Shown here: in pieces, positions 10,735 to 20,627 of the stretch
Position numbering within the stretch: the stretch's first letter is position 1
Layout: every line of letters begins with the position of its first letter
Assembly (NCBI RefSeq): GCF_018991925.1
Contig: NW_024727766.1
Span: forward strand, 25,471-89,470
Length of the DNA stretch: 64,000 bases
Origin: Homarus americanus
Taxonomy: Eukaryota > Arthropoda > Malacostraca > Decapoda > Nephropidae
Direction: 5' to 3'
Translations under genes and position numbers: made by a program
Notes under the pieces: generated by a model
What the model saw: the letters and a program-made list of their open reading frames with translations, nothing else
Told to the model about the DNA's origin: nothing
The model's database searches: none

Positions 10735-11640
10735 CAGTCTCTCCTCGACCTACGACGGAGTTCCGTCCCGACGACCAGGTCGTAAGTCGATTTGGTCTTA
10801 AGTCGAAAAGGCAAAAATAATACATAGAAATTCTAAAATGAAATACAGTGCAGTAAAAGTAATCAATAATGAAGAATGAATACAGTGTGACTGTGCACTT
10901 ACCTTTAATGTAGTCAGCTGAATGTGCACGGGGCCCCCATAATTTTTTAATTAAACATGGAGACTACATTAATTGGATGAAACAGAAGGAGACAGGGCTG
11001 GGTGGGTCATGAATGTTGCTTTCTTCAGACAGGTTTATGTACAGGGGAAACTTGCTGGTTGAAGGTATTGGATCATCTTTAGGGAGTGAAGAGGCAGCAC
11101 TGGTGGGGTGTGAGGAGACAGCAATGGGGGACTTCTTAAAATAGATGTCCAATTTAGACTGCACAGTTTGCCTTTTTTTTTTTCATTGTAAATCTCCCTG
11201 TAGCAAGCAAGTGCATCTTGGACCATTCTGTCAATTTTTGCAAAACGTTCAACATTTTGATCCATTCTGTCAAACATTTGCATCCCCTTGTTAATAGTAA
11301 CAAATGCCTCTGCCATTTGTTTCACTGAAAACTTTTGGAGGGTGCAGGTTCTTCTACATTTTGTCTCTCTTCCTCTGCAAATTTCTTTGCCTCCAGTTCA
11401 ATAAGATCCTCGTTACTTAGCTCTTCTGCTACACTTTCCACCAACTGCTCAACATCTTCAATATCAATCTCTAACTCCAGATGTTTACCCATCTGCACTA
11501 TCTTGTTACTAATCTCAGAAATTGCTTCATCTTCATTAAATCCTTTGAAATTATTCACAAATCTTTTCAGGACCTTCTTCCATATTCCATTCATGCACTG
11601 ACCTGTATCCTCATCCCATGCTGCAGCTATGTTCTTTGTA

Positions 11641-12230
11641 CAGTAGAAGTCCAAAAATCCGGACTGCTTGGGGATTGGGTCGGTTCGGATTTTCCGGATT
11701 CTCAGGCAGTATTTTTTAAATTCAAATTTAAGGAGGAATAAACAAGAGATGAACAGGTACATTTTGATAGTTTATTCATTAGCAAATATAACATGCTTCA
11801 TTTATCAAAACGAGCAGTTTTAAAGAAAAAGCTGTGAATTCTAGAATTTTATTCATTGCCTTTTCTATATCATAAATTGTAGACTTTCCAATGTCGTATG
11901 TTTCCATTAGAACAGTATTGCTCACACCACGTTCTAGTTTCTTAATTATTTCAAGTTTGTCACTCAATTTTAACGTGTTCTTCTTTCTCTTCACACAACG
12001 GAAAGAGTAGGACTCAAAATTACATACTGTATGTTGTCACAGTTTGCTTGCTCGTTTTAAAATGGCTACCACATGGTCACTTGTTGTCACTGTGCAGCTG
12101 TGGCGCTCACGCATGCGCACATACACACAAAAGCCCGCTAAATAAAAAAAAAAAATGGTTTGAGTTTTCGAAAAGTCCGGATTCTCGGGTGGTCCGGATT
12201 TCTGGCATCCTGATTTTTGGACTTTTACTG
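11641..12230 (-). mobile_element. Tigger MITE nested inside a Tigger transposase gene
   Basis: 590 bp with inverted ends CAGTAGAAGTCCAAAAATCC and TGATTTTTGGACTTTTACTG and TA on both sides. It splits the transposase of 10735-13620 after the codons for 'NILQC'. It keeps only the N-terminal coding part of its own parent (see 11779-11994), so it is nonautonomous. Ends contain several TCCGGATT copies. Confidence 0.9.
11779..11994 (-). pseudogene. psq-type HTH remnant in the nested MITE
   Basis: Decodes to MKRKKNTLKLSDKLEIIKKL then ERGVSNTVLMETYDIGKSTI: the N-terminal psq/CENP-B-N helix-turn-helix of a Tigger transposase. Distinct from the transposase of the host element, whose own HTH is at 13091-13282. 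Reading ends shortly after the domain, so only the DNA-binding start is kept. Confidence 0.8.
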
Positions 12231-13620
12231 TACATTGCAAAATGTTGTAGTCCTTCCAAAACTCCCCGAGCATTTTCTCACCTTCAGTAGCAGCAATAAC
12301 CTGAGCAAAGGTCATACGTAAATAATACGCTTTATAAGCAGCAATAGCACCTTGATCCATGGGCTGGATGACAGAGGTAGTGTAAGGTGGAAGGTAGACT
12401 ATCTTAACATCAGGGTGCAGGTCGTCCAGGTGTGGTGGGTGTCCTGGAGCATTATCCAAAATTAAAAAAATCTTGAATGCAACCCCTTGTTGCAGACAAT
12501 ACTCCTTGGCTCGTGGAATGAAACGAGTCAGGAACCAATACTCAAACAGTACTAGGGTCATCCATGTTTTTTTATTACTGCGATAAAACACTGGCAGTGT
12601 GTGCTTGCTGACATGCTTAAAAGCCCTTGGATTCTCTGAATGGTATATCATGAAGGGCTTTACCTTGAAACCAGCTACATTCCCCCCAACAGTAGTGTGA
12701 TTCGGTCCGTGAATGCCTTGAATCCCGGCATGGTTTTCGCCTCTTTGTGGATGTATGTCCGTTCTGGCATGTGCTTCCAAAATAAGCCAGTTTCATCCTC
12801 ATTAAATATTTGCTCAGGCAAATAATTTCCCTCCACGATGACCCGATCTAGCTCATCCTTAAAAGCTTCGGCAGCACCCACACCAGCATTTGCTGCCTCT
12901 CCACTCACCTTTACACTGTGTAAATTGTAACGTTTCTTAAACCTTTGGAACCACCCATGACTTGCTGTGAAGGTTTGGTCGCACTCATCTCCTGCCTGCT
13001 CTTTCAGGCTTTCGAAAAAGCTTCTTGCCTTAGCCTGTAAGGTTAGAAGGCTAAAGGGTACACGCTTTTGTATCTGATCTTCCAGCCACATCACAAGTAA
13101 TTTCTCCATCTCATGAAGAGGACCTTGTCTTTTTTCGTTATTATTGTTCCCTTTATAGGTGCTGATCCTTTCACTACCTCACGAATTCGTTCCTTATCCT
13201 TCAAAATTTTTGATATTGTCGACTGAGAGAAGCCAAGGTTGCGTGAAATGGTCGCTACTGTTTTCCCATTTTCATATTGCATTAATTATTATTTTAATTT
13301 TCATCTCAAAAGTAATTGACTGTCTCTTTTTCTTCTTAGCACCACAAGAACTCTCACTTTTACACTTGCCAGCCATTTTAAAGGGAATTACAAACGAAAA
13401 TTTTGTCAGTACACAGCTCGACCACTAACAACAACGACGGCCAAACACCAACTGAGTGGGCTACGGCATAGATGCTGTACACCACGAGGCGGCCCGTCCC
13501 AAGCTATCATATGGCGTCACATTACGACCAAACGTCGGGACTCGAAAATACGTAATGTGAAAAATATTTTATACGACCGTGGCCGTCGTATGTCCGGGTT
13601 GTCGTAAGTCGAGGAGACTG

Positions 13621-13850
13621 TAATTTATTGGAGACAAAAGTTTTTATTTTTATATTTATGGGAGACAAAAGTTGTTATTTTTATATAATTTATTGGAGAC
13701 AAAGTTGTATTTTTTATATATATTAGTTGAGAGAAAAATATTTATTTTTATGTAATTTGGGTAAGAAAACTTTGTGATTTTATATAGTTTTGGTAAGCAG
13801 TAGTGGTAATTTTTATATAATTTGGGTAACAAAGTAGTGATTTTTGCATA
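13621..13850. repeat. AT-rich ~33-bp tandem repeat, right part
   Basis: Continuation of the array at 10672-10734 beyond the Tigger insertion: about seven degenerating units of 'gagacaaaagttgtt' plus 'atttttatataattt'. Units diverge to the right, drifting to 'gggtaa..aaagtagtgattt'. Confidence 0.85.
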
Positions 13851-14514
13851 ATTTTGTAATGAGATGAAAATTAGGCCCCCAGCTTATGATGCTGTTATTA
13901 CCTGTAATAATAATAATAATAGTGTTTATGATCAGTTGACGGCTACAGAACAGTACAGTCGGCCCTTAACATACGCGGGGGTTAGGTAACAGAGATACCC
14001 GTGAATGTTAAAAATACGTGTACTTTTGCTGCCCCAAAATCTGGTCCCCCATGTCCTTATTTACCGCATATACCTGTATGTAGTTCGAGTTTTTAAGACC
14101 AAATTATTTTGCAAAAAATTGGGGGTCGACCTCTTAAAGGGTAATAGTTTCGTTAGGTTGAAAAATATTTACCAGTAACTACCAGCAAACAATGGAAACG
14201 ACGCACCAACGCACCACCAGCTGTGAGTGTCGGTACAGTCGCCAGGGCAGTCTCTTGCGTCATCATAGCTAGCCCAAAGTAGCCAAATCCATGGTATGGT
14301 AACACAGGACGATGTAAAACAAAGTATTCATTTGTTAAAGTTTATTTATAGATACTGTACATAAATTTTTGTTCATTACATTTGAAACATCAATCTTTGT
14401 TAATTAAATTTGATTCAAAAGAAAACTACGATACTGTATTTTCATTAAAATATTACATCACAAGTATATTTTACCTTAACTGTGACTGAATGAATATATT
14501 CTCAGAAATAAATA

Positions 14515-14846
14515 TGGAAATGTAATATTTTGGCTGAAATGACGTACATATTACTGTACAGTGGAAAGTGGGATAAAATTATGAAAACAATGACTTTCGC
14601 TTTCTTTCGTTGTTCAAAAGATTTTACCGTAATCGCTTTTTGAATGGTTTTCAGTTAAAAAACTGTTGTACTCGTACTGTATTACAATAATATTCTATCC
14701 TATCATTAGCCTTATAATTCCACAACTGAAAACCATTCGAAAAGCGATTACGGTAACATCTTTTGAACGAAAGAAAGCGAGTCATTGCTTTCGTCACTTT
14801 CCACTGTAATACGTACATCATTTCAGCAAAAATATTACATTTCCAT
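14515..14846. repeat. Internal palindrome in the Tigger element
   Basis: The left arm (14515-14655) and right arm (14727-14846) are inverted copies, with shared pieces such as 'ccgtaatcgctttttgaatg' against 'cattcgaaaagcgattacgg'. A loop of about 70 bp separates them. It could be a small foldback MITE inserted in the Tigger element, or a local inverted duplication. No TA duplication was clearly identified. Confidence 0.75.
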
Positions 14847-15321
14847 GTTCTCAGAAATAAATGGTAGTTTTGTTGAAACGTAATGTACAGTATTTAATGT
14901 TAAAATGCAAAAATAGCTATAAAAACAATTAATACACCCGTAATGTACTGGCTGGCATCTCCACTCGTCCCTGCTCCCGCGTCCAAGGTCACCACTCCTC
15001 CCAACTCGCTCCCTCCTCCGCCTCCTCCACCTCCACCGTCACTACTGCCGACAACAAACACAAATGTTTTGTGAATAACTGCACCTCCACTTCCTATGTA
15101 CAGTACTGAACTGTACTGTACTGTGCATTTTTACAAACAATAAACATGGCAAGAAAAGCTATTAAAAAAAAAGAGATAAAAACTTCACTTTACTGTACAG
15201 TACCTATCCTCGGCGACAGGACGGGGGTCATCGGGCTCATCGTCACTCAATTCTATAACGGGTGGTGAAGTGGGGGCGACGGTGGATTCAGCTGCTTCCT
15301 CACTGCCGCCAGTGATTGGTG

Positions 15322-15738
15322 TTAAATCTCTCCTTCGGTGATCAAAGAACATGGTGATGGGGAGTTGTCGTCTCTTTCATTCATTTCTTCCATGATGTTT
15401 TTGTATGGAGCGAAAACGTCATCCATCCCTCGCATGAATTTCAGGGCATGCACCATGGAGGGGTCCATACTATAGGCCAGGTTTTTCAGTGCCTCAATAT
15501 TCCTGGTCATCTCCTCCAACTTCTCCAACGTTATTTCTTGGTGCTCTTCCTCTTCCTCATCCTCTTTCCCTTTCGCTTCCTCTTCCTTACCTGAGTCTAC
15601 TAACTCCTGTAGATCCTCCTCGGTCAGCTCAGTGTCGTGCTCTTCAATTAGCTCCCTAATCTCGTCCTCTGCCATGTCCCGGAAGCCTTCAGCAGTCACT
15701 TTCCTTGACAGTGCCAGGGTCTTTCTGAATATTTTCAT
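15322..15738 (-). pseudogene. C-terminal fragment of a Tigger transposase
   Basis: A 138-residue minus-strand frame rich in Glu and Asp: DMAEDEIRELIEEHDTELTE, then DLQELVDSGKEEEAKGKEDE, then KLEEMTRNIEALKNLA. It matches in style the acidic C-terminal tail of TIGD1-like Tigger transposases (compare DVEELVMSHEEELTPDDLKQ at 6314-7282). The DDE catalytic part is not found; the rest of the element carries only short broken frames. Confidence 0.75.
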
Positions 15739-16389
15739 TAAAATCCATCAAAATCATTTTCCTTGTCATCATCTTAAGCACCAAACAGCTCCTCCCAGTC
15801 TTCTCCTTGAACAGGGCTAGAGGGTACGTGTTTTTCGAATCGTTTTCAATTAAAAAAATGTTACAGCACATGTATATTTTACCTAAACTGTGCCTGAATG
15901 AATATATTCTCAGAAATAAATAGTAGTTTTGCTGAAACGTGATGTATTTCAATGTAAAATAGGATAAAATACATGACGAAAACAAGAGACTTTACCTAAC
16001 CTTCTGATGTTCAAGATATGTTACTCTTTTTTTAGTAGTTTTCGGTTAAAATACTCTTATATTAGTGATATTCTATTCATATTGTGCTTGATATAATACA
16101 TTCACGGAAATGTAATATTTTTGCAACTACAATGCTGATGTCAACACAAGCGTGGTTACAGCGAGACTGACTGAGTGAGGGAGAGCTATGCGTGTGTGTG
16201 TGAGGTTGCGGGAGCAGGCGGTGTCCCGTGTTCGGTGCCATGCGCGATTTGAATGTACTTCAATTACTTCTATGTACAGAATATTCCTCCGGCGGGGCAA
16301 TCCGTGTATTTGCAAATCCGTGAATGCTAAACCCGCGTATGTGAAGGGCCGACTGTAGTTCTAAATATTCCAAAAATAATCAACAAAGT

Positions 16390-16515
16390 CTAACAGACTA
16401 TGTAAAGAGTAAAGTCCGTTCTATGGAGGTTCCGTTAGATGTGAAACCCCCATTTAATGGGCAATGTAAAGATTAAATTCCATTATATAGACTCAACCGG
16501 GGATCCGCGAACCCC
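16390..16515. repeat. Dispersed repeat shared with 20400-20475
   Basis: The piece 'ttatatggaggttccattag' and its variants occurs here (as 'ttctatggaggttccgttag') and at 20415-20445, with similar sequence on both sides including 'aaagtccgtt'. Family not known. From 16516 to 17086 I see no supportable gene; short frames at 16566-16778 and 16866-17081 have no recognisable domain. Confidence 0.45.
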
Positions 16516-17189
16516 AAGGGAGCCGTAGAAAGCTGCTAAGAGGTCCATGGGATAGCAGGGAAAATTTATTGAATCAGTCGAGTTTTCCATATAGTGCTTC
16601 CATTTTCTATAATACATCTTTCACACACCGTGCATTCGAATGAGAGGTTCACACTGTTTGTTCTTAGTGTGCGTGTGTGTTTTGAGAGAAACAAACAGCA
16701 TGTGACGTACAGTAGCTTGTTGTATGTATAAGGTGCAAGTGTCTCTCGCTGTGGTTCAGCCAGGTGGTAATTTTTCACCTGGCAATACAGTTACAATCGT
16801 CAGGAGGGTGACTTTATGTTAGCAACACTGCTGTAGGGGTGACATAACATGGCACAATAGCTTCGGTGGGAGTGGTTTTTCCATGCCGCTGTGATTATGC
16901 AGTGACCGGGGATGTTTGTCATTGGCTTGCTACTGACTGGGTGGTAGAGGGGGTGTGCCATATAAATATGTCAGCCCGGGGTGGAGGCAGTATTCCCTCT
17001 GCTGGGTGTCTGGAGCTGAGTGCGTGGGTGGCGAGGCTGGTGACTCTCTATGTGGTAGGTGTTCACATCATCATGTTATAAACGTACAGGTTGACCATCC
17101 CTTATCCGAAATCCTTGGGACCAGAGGCATTTCGGATTTCGGAATTTTTTGGTTTTCAGAATGGTTAGTTTTTTTTTTTTTTTTTATTA

Positions 17190-17245
17190 CCCCATCCGGG
17201 CACAAGTCACTGACCGACATTGGGGCCTGGGGGGCGAAAATATAA
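17190..17245 (-). repeat. LINE/SINE tail module, minus orientation
   Basis: The block 'ccgggcacaagtcactgacc' plus 'gacattggggcctggggggc' is the reverse complement of the module that ends the LINE at 21385-24530 (see 24468-24530). A T-run on the left is the reverse of its A tail; (TAA)n follows on the right. Confidence 0.8.
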
Positions 17246-17249
17246 TAAT

Positions 17250-17281
<32 letters not shown>

Positions 17282-17348
17282 AGGTAATAATAATAATTCA
17301 TAGGTCTAGGTCATGTTACTCACTTTTATCTTTTTTCATTCTTGTATT

Positions 17349-17386
<38 letters not shown>

Positions 17387-17475
17387 TTATTAATACAGTA
17401 TTATTGTTATCATTATTATTTTATTTTGGTGTATTTTTAATTAAAATTATTATTATTATAATTAGTATTACTATT
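17246..17475. repeat. (TAA)n / (ATT)n microsatellites between inverted modules
   Basis: (TAA)n on the left, (ATT)n on the right, with ~75 bp of unassigned sequence between. The pattern is what inverted copies of a repeat with an (ATT)n-rich body would leave. Confidence 0.85.
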
Positions 17476-17560
17476 ACATTTTCGCCCCCCAGGCCCCGAT
17501 GTGGGTCAGTGATCTATGCCTGGGTGGGCTAATCCCTGTAAAAAAAAAATAAAAATAAAA
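17476..17560 (+). repeat. LINE/SINE tail module, plus orientation
   Basis: 'cgccccccaggccccgatgt' then 'gggtcagtgatctatgcctg' then 'ggtgggctaatccctgt' and an A-rich tail. Same module as 24468-24530, here without any LINE body and preceded by (ATT)n. Confidence 0.85.
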
Positions 17561-17827
17561 AAAATAAAAATTGCTCCACAAAAAACTTTTGGTTTTCAGA
17601 GTTTTTCGGTTTTCGGAATTTCGGATAAAGGGTTGTCAACCTGTATTTGACCCATAGTCATATAAATTCACGATCGCTGTATTCAGCCATTGAGCCACGA
17701 GTCATGGTCATGGATTCATGATTGATGTGATTGAGTCTTCTGGATTTTTTTTTTTTTTGACCGTGCTATAACAGGCCTTATGTTTGTTTGTTTTTCCAGA
17801 CTGTGCTTTTCACCAGCTGCGAAGAAA

Positions 17828-20105
17828 ATGGACAAATTTATTACTCGGCCATTCTCATCAAAACAAGAACTACGAAACCCACACAGTGATGAGTCAAAAT
17901 CTTCATATGATGAGTCAGAGGTCACATCCATTGCGAGTGAGAGGAAGAAAAGCTCTGCTCATGTTAGGGAGCCAAAAATTATGAAATATGATGACCTTTA
18001 CCTTAACTATGGCTTCATAGTAAGCCCAGCAAGTAAAGGCACTGCCCAACCACAGTGTGTTCTTTACTCTCAAATGCTGTCCAGTGAGAGAATGAAACCC
18101 TCCAAGTTAATAAGACAGTTGCAGACGAAACATGGCCAGTATATGGATAAGCCAAGAGTATTTTTTGGCGTAAGGCAAAAGAACTGCTTGGTATACAAGT
18201 CGGGATGAAGGTCACTACCACTGTGGATAAAAGGTTAGTTAAAATTTCATACATTGTGGGTCAGAAAATTTTTCAACATAGGATGCCTCCCACGATCAGG
18301 GAAACTTTGATTATGCCCTGTACAATTGAGATTGTCAGGGAAATGCAAGGGGAGGAGAAAACCAAGGCAAAAAATACTAATATCGAATGACACTGTAAAA
18401 CGTCGCATCTCGTCTGTGTCTGAGGACAGACAGATACAGTGTACTGCACGTCTCTGTGACAATGACTTTGCCATCCAGCTGGATGAGTCAACAGATGTGT
18501 CCAAAATGTTACATCTACTGGCGTCTGTGTGCTATGAGTGGGAGTAGGAGATAAGAGAAGACTTTTTTCTTTTGCAAAGATATGAGGACGACAACGGCAG
18601 GCACGGAAGTTTTTCAAAATCTGGATGATTTTATGAGGGATAATAACATCAACTGGACAAACTGTATTGGAATATGTACAGATGGCGCATCAGCAATGAC
18701 TGGCAGGCACAAGAGAGTCGTGCACAGAATAAAAGAAGTTGCTCCCCGTGCCATTTCAACTCATAGTTTATTGCACAGAGAAATGCTCTCCACAAAAGAC
18801 ATTGAACCTGGGCTTCACACAGTTATGAACACTGCCATAACCATCGTGAACTTTGTTAACCCTTACGCCCCGGGTGACGTTCCAGAGTGTTCGCCTTTTC
18901 CCACCGCTGTTTAAATGTCCAGCGCAGGTTATCAGGTTCCCGTGTGACTGTTTGCCTGTCACGCCACACCTCGGCCACAGGGAAGCTTCCTGAACATAAT
19001 TAACTTCTTTTGCTTGTTTCATTTTAATTGCTTGTCCATTTTATCATGTTGTATCAAAGTAATATTGCTAAAAGTAGTGTAGTTGTATTGTAGTGTAGTA
19101 TTACTGTAAAATAATGCTATGATTATGTTATAAATGTATTTATTTGTGGAATTATTATTATTTTATGTATTACTTGTGATACCAAACACAAAGACAGCCA
19201 GAGAGCTGGTGACAGACTGCTGTGTGTCGCCAAGTACTCTTTTTGAAAAGTAATGCAAAAAAATTAATTTGAAATGAATTATTTATAGGAAATAAGTATT
19301 ATGATCAGTAAATATATGCGTTATTGGCCAACTCGGACACAAAGACAAGTGAGAAAATGACCCCTAAGTGCATAGTAACAGCGAGCGCTCGATGTAAAAT
19401 AAAAACATTCCCCTTATTTGTCTCGTCACTGAGGCGCCACAGAAGAATATAGAAGGACAATGTATAGTTTTTCTCTTGTCTTTTTTGTTGTTTTATCATT
19501 TATAAAGGTTAAAAAAAAATTGGGTGAAAAGTAGATTTTTCTCGTTTTACCCCTTGCTTGGCACCCTGGCCCGGGGCGTAAGGGTTAGAGCAAGAGCCAC
19601 AAACTCCACATTGTTCACTGCACTCTGCAAGGAAGTAGGATCGGACCACCACTCCCTGCTCGTGTACACAAAGGTGAGATGGTTGTCTCGCCGGCGGATG
19701 TTCACACGCTTATTCGGCCTGAGGGAGGAGTCGTGTACATTCCTCTCGGAGAAGAAGCCCGATCTAGCACAGTTCTTGAATGACAAGAAATGGCTCGTTC
19801 AACTCTGCTATCTTGCAGATAAATTCAATGAAGTAAACAAGCTGAACAAAACAATGCAAGGTGCAAACACAAACAGCATTTCCCAGTACGAAAAAGTTGA
19901 GTCATTCAAAAGAAAGCTTAAGTCGTGGTCAATTGGTGCCTCGTCAGGAATTATTGATATGTTCCAACAGATGCGTGCGTTCATTCAAGAGAGAAACGTG
20001 AATTTCAACGTGATCAAACCGCAGGTAACATTACACCTGTCAAAGATGTTAGACAAATTCAACAGTTATTTTCCTGAACTAACTGAGGAGCAACCTGCTT
20101 CTTAA
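17828..20105 (+). pseudogene. hAT transposase (ZBED5/FAM200-like), decayed and interrupted
   Basis: Plus-strand frames cover most of a hAT-superfamily protein of the ZBED5/SCAND3/FAM200 type. 17828-18208: start MDKFITRPFS and a BED-type zinc-finger region (PKIMKYDDLYLNYGF, QPQCVLYSQML, MKPSKLIRQLQTKH) in which one of the usual Cys is replaced by Tyr. 18205-18390 and 18326-18547: IQLDESTDVSKMLHLLASV. 18582-18860: ICTDGASAMTGRHKRVVHRI. 19585-20105: VYTKVRWLSRRRMFTRLFGL and the start of the C-terminal region, ending TAA at 20103-20105. Frame shifts and stops between segments, and the piggyBac-type MITE at 18860-19584 splits the reading after NFVN. Cannot encode a functional protein. No terminal repeats of the hAT element itself were located. 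Confidence 0.88.
18860..19584. mobile_element. piggyBac-type MITE inside the hAT pseudogene
   Basis: 725 bp, ends CCCTTACGCCCCGGG and CCCGGGGCGTAAGGG, perfectly inverted over 15 bp. Left flank is TTAA, right flank TTAG, i.e. a TTAA duplication with one likely mutation. CCC-starting ends at TTAA are the piggyBac signature. Removing it restores the hAT protein reading from 'TIVNFVN' to 'RARATNSTLFTALCKE'. No transposase inside. Confidence 0.88.
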
Positions 20106-20329
20106 CAGTGGATTATAAACCCCTTTACTGAGAACATTTAGACCAGGCTTCCAAATGCCTCACTATGTGATGTTTATACATAAATTAATCAGTATCTTAC
20201 AAGGATTCCAGCAATACAAGTTATATTCTGCTAAGTTTAGTCTGTGACATTTTATAACATAAAAACTTTAAGCCTAAAACTATCTTCACTTTGTTTGGGG
20301 AATGCTTCTTAGGGAGGCTTCTTAGCCCA

Positions 20330-20400
20330 GAACCCACAATTTTTTTTCATGAATCTTCCAAAATCCGGATTTACAGAGTCCAAATCTTGGAGGGTTGACT
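20330..20400. mobile_element. Solitary Tigger-type terminal repeat
   Basis: 'ttccaaaatccggatttaca' ... 'gagggttgactg' followed by TA, closely like 3960-4022. A single element end; the partner was not found. The repeat of 16390-16515 follows immediately. Confidence 0.45.
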
Positions 20401-20482
20401 GTATAGTGAATAAAGTCTGTTATATGGAGGTTCCATTAGATATGAAACGCCCATCAAATAAATTATATAGAGAGTTTTTTCC

Positions 20483-20565
20483 TTGAACCGGTATTAACCC
20501 ACCCAGGCACATGTCACTGACCCACAACAGGGCCTGGGGGTCAAAAATATAATAATCAGTAATAA
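20483..20565 (-). repeat. LINE/SINE tail module 60 bp upstream of CIAO2B
   Basis: 'ccggtattaacccacccagg' 'cacatgtcactgacccacaa' 'cagggcctgggggtc' followed by an ATAATA run: the minus-orientation module of 24468-24530. It lies immediately 5' of the CIAO2B start codon and so probably overlaps the promoter or 5' UTR. Confidence 0.8.
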
Positions 20566-20627
20566 AAATTAATACAAATTATAATAAAAACGGCTCCTTT
20601 CTCCATGGCAGCAAAACAAGAAACGCT

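Larger units (their letters stand above)
10964..13282 (-). pseudogene. Tigger transposase split by a nested element
   Basis: Minus-strand reading: 13091-13282 psq helix-turn-helix (LGFSQSTISKILKDKERIRE); 12675-13109 CENP-B-type domain (GWFQRFKKRYNLHSVKVSGE) and FNEDETGLFW with the first catalytic Asp; 12037-12780 the rest of DDE_1, with LILDNAPGHP and TTSVIQPMDQG supplying the other two. The protein then breaks at '...EFWKDYNILQC' where the element 11641-12230 is inserted, and resumes at 11638 with 'KNIAAAWDEDTGQCMNGIW', an acidic region to 11322, and a C-terminal tail (10964-11325) containing KLDIYFKK. One frame shift lies near 12700. The upstream start (MAGK..., near 13375) is visible and is shared with the MITE at 24096-24413. 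Confidence 0.88.
10735..13620 (-). mobile_element. Tigger transposon inserted just downstream of VHL
   Basis: 2886 bp, flanked by TA on both sides. Ends CAGTCTCTCCTCGACCTACG and GTCGTAAGTCGAGGAGACTG are inverted. The subterminal region repeats GACCTACGAC/GTCGTAAGTCGA several times. It carries a transposase on the minus strand and is itself interrupted at 11641-12230 by another TA-flanked element. Inserted into a ~33-bp tandem repeat 3' of VHL. The MITE at 24096-24413 belongs to the same family. Confidence 0.9.
13956..16355 (-). mobile_element. Tigger-type transposon, degenerate
   Basis: 2400 bp, TA on both sides, ends CAGTCGGCCCTTAACATACG and CGTATGTGAAGGGCCGACTG. Carries a C-terminal transposase remnant at 15322-15738 and an internal palindrome at 14515-14846. 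Two diverged copies of a ~70-bp piece ('gaatatattctcagaaataa') lie at 14490 and 15900. A further copy of this family starts at 63694 and runs off the window; a fragment lies at 1690-1950. Confidence 0.88.
17087..17643. mobile_element. TA-flanked MITE with Tigger7-like ends
   Basis: 557 bp with inverted ends CAGGTTGACCATCCCTTATC and GATAAAGGGTTGTCAACCTG, flanked by TA. The terminal sequence strongly resembles the ends of Tigger7-class elements known from vertebrates (CAGGTTGA.CATCCCTAATCC, recalled). The interior is two inverted copies of the ~60-bp LINE-tail module with (TAA)n between them, so most of the body is a secondary insertion. Confidence 0.8.

Noticed and set aside
17828..20105. Host ZBED5/FAM200-type gene
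   Set aside because: Stops, frame shifts, a lost zinc-finger Cys and a MITE insertion make it a transposon-derived pseudogene.
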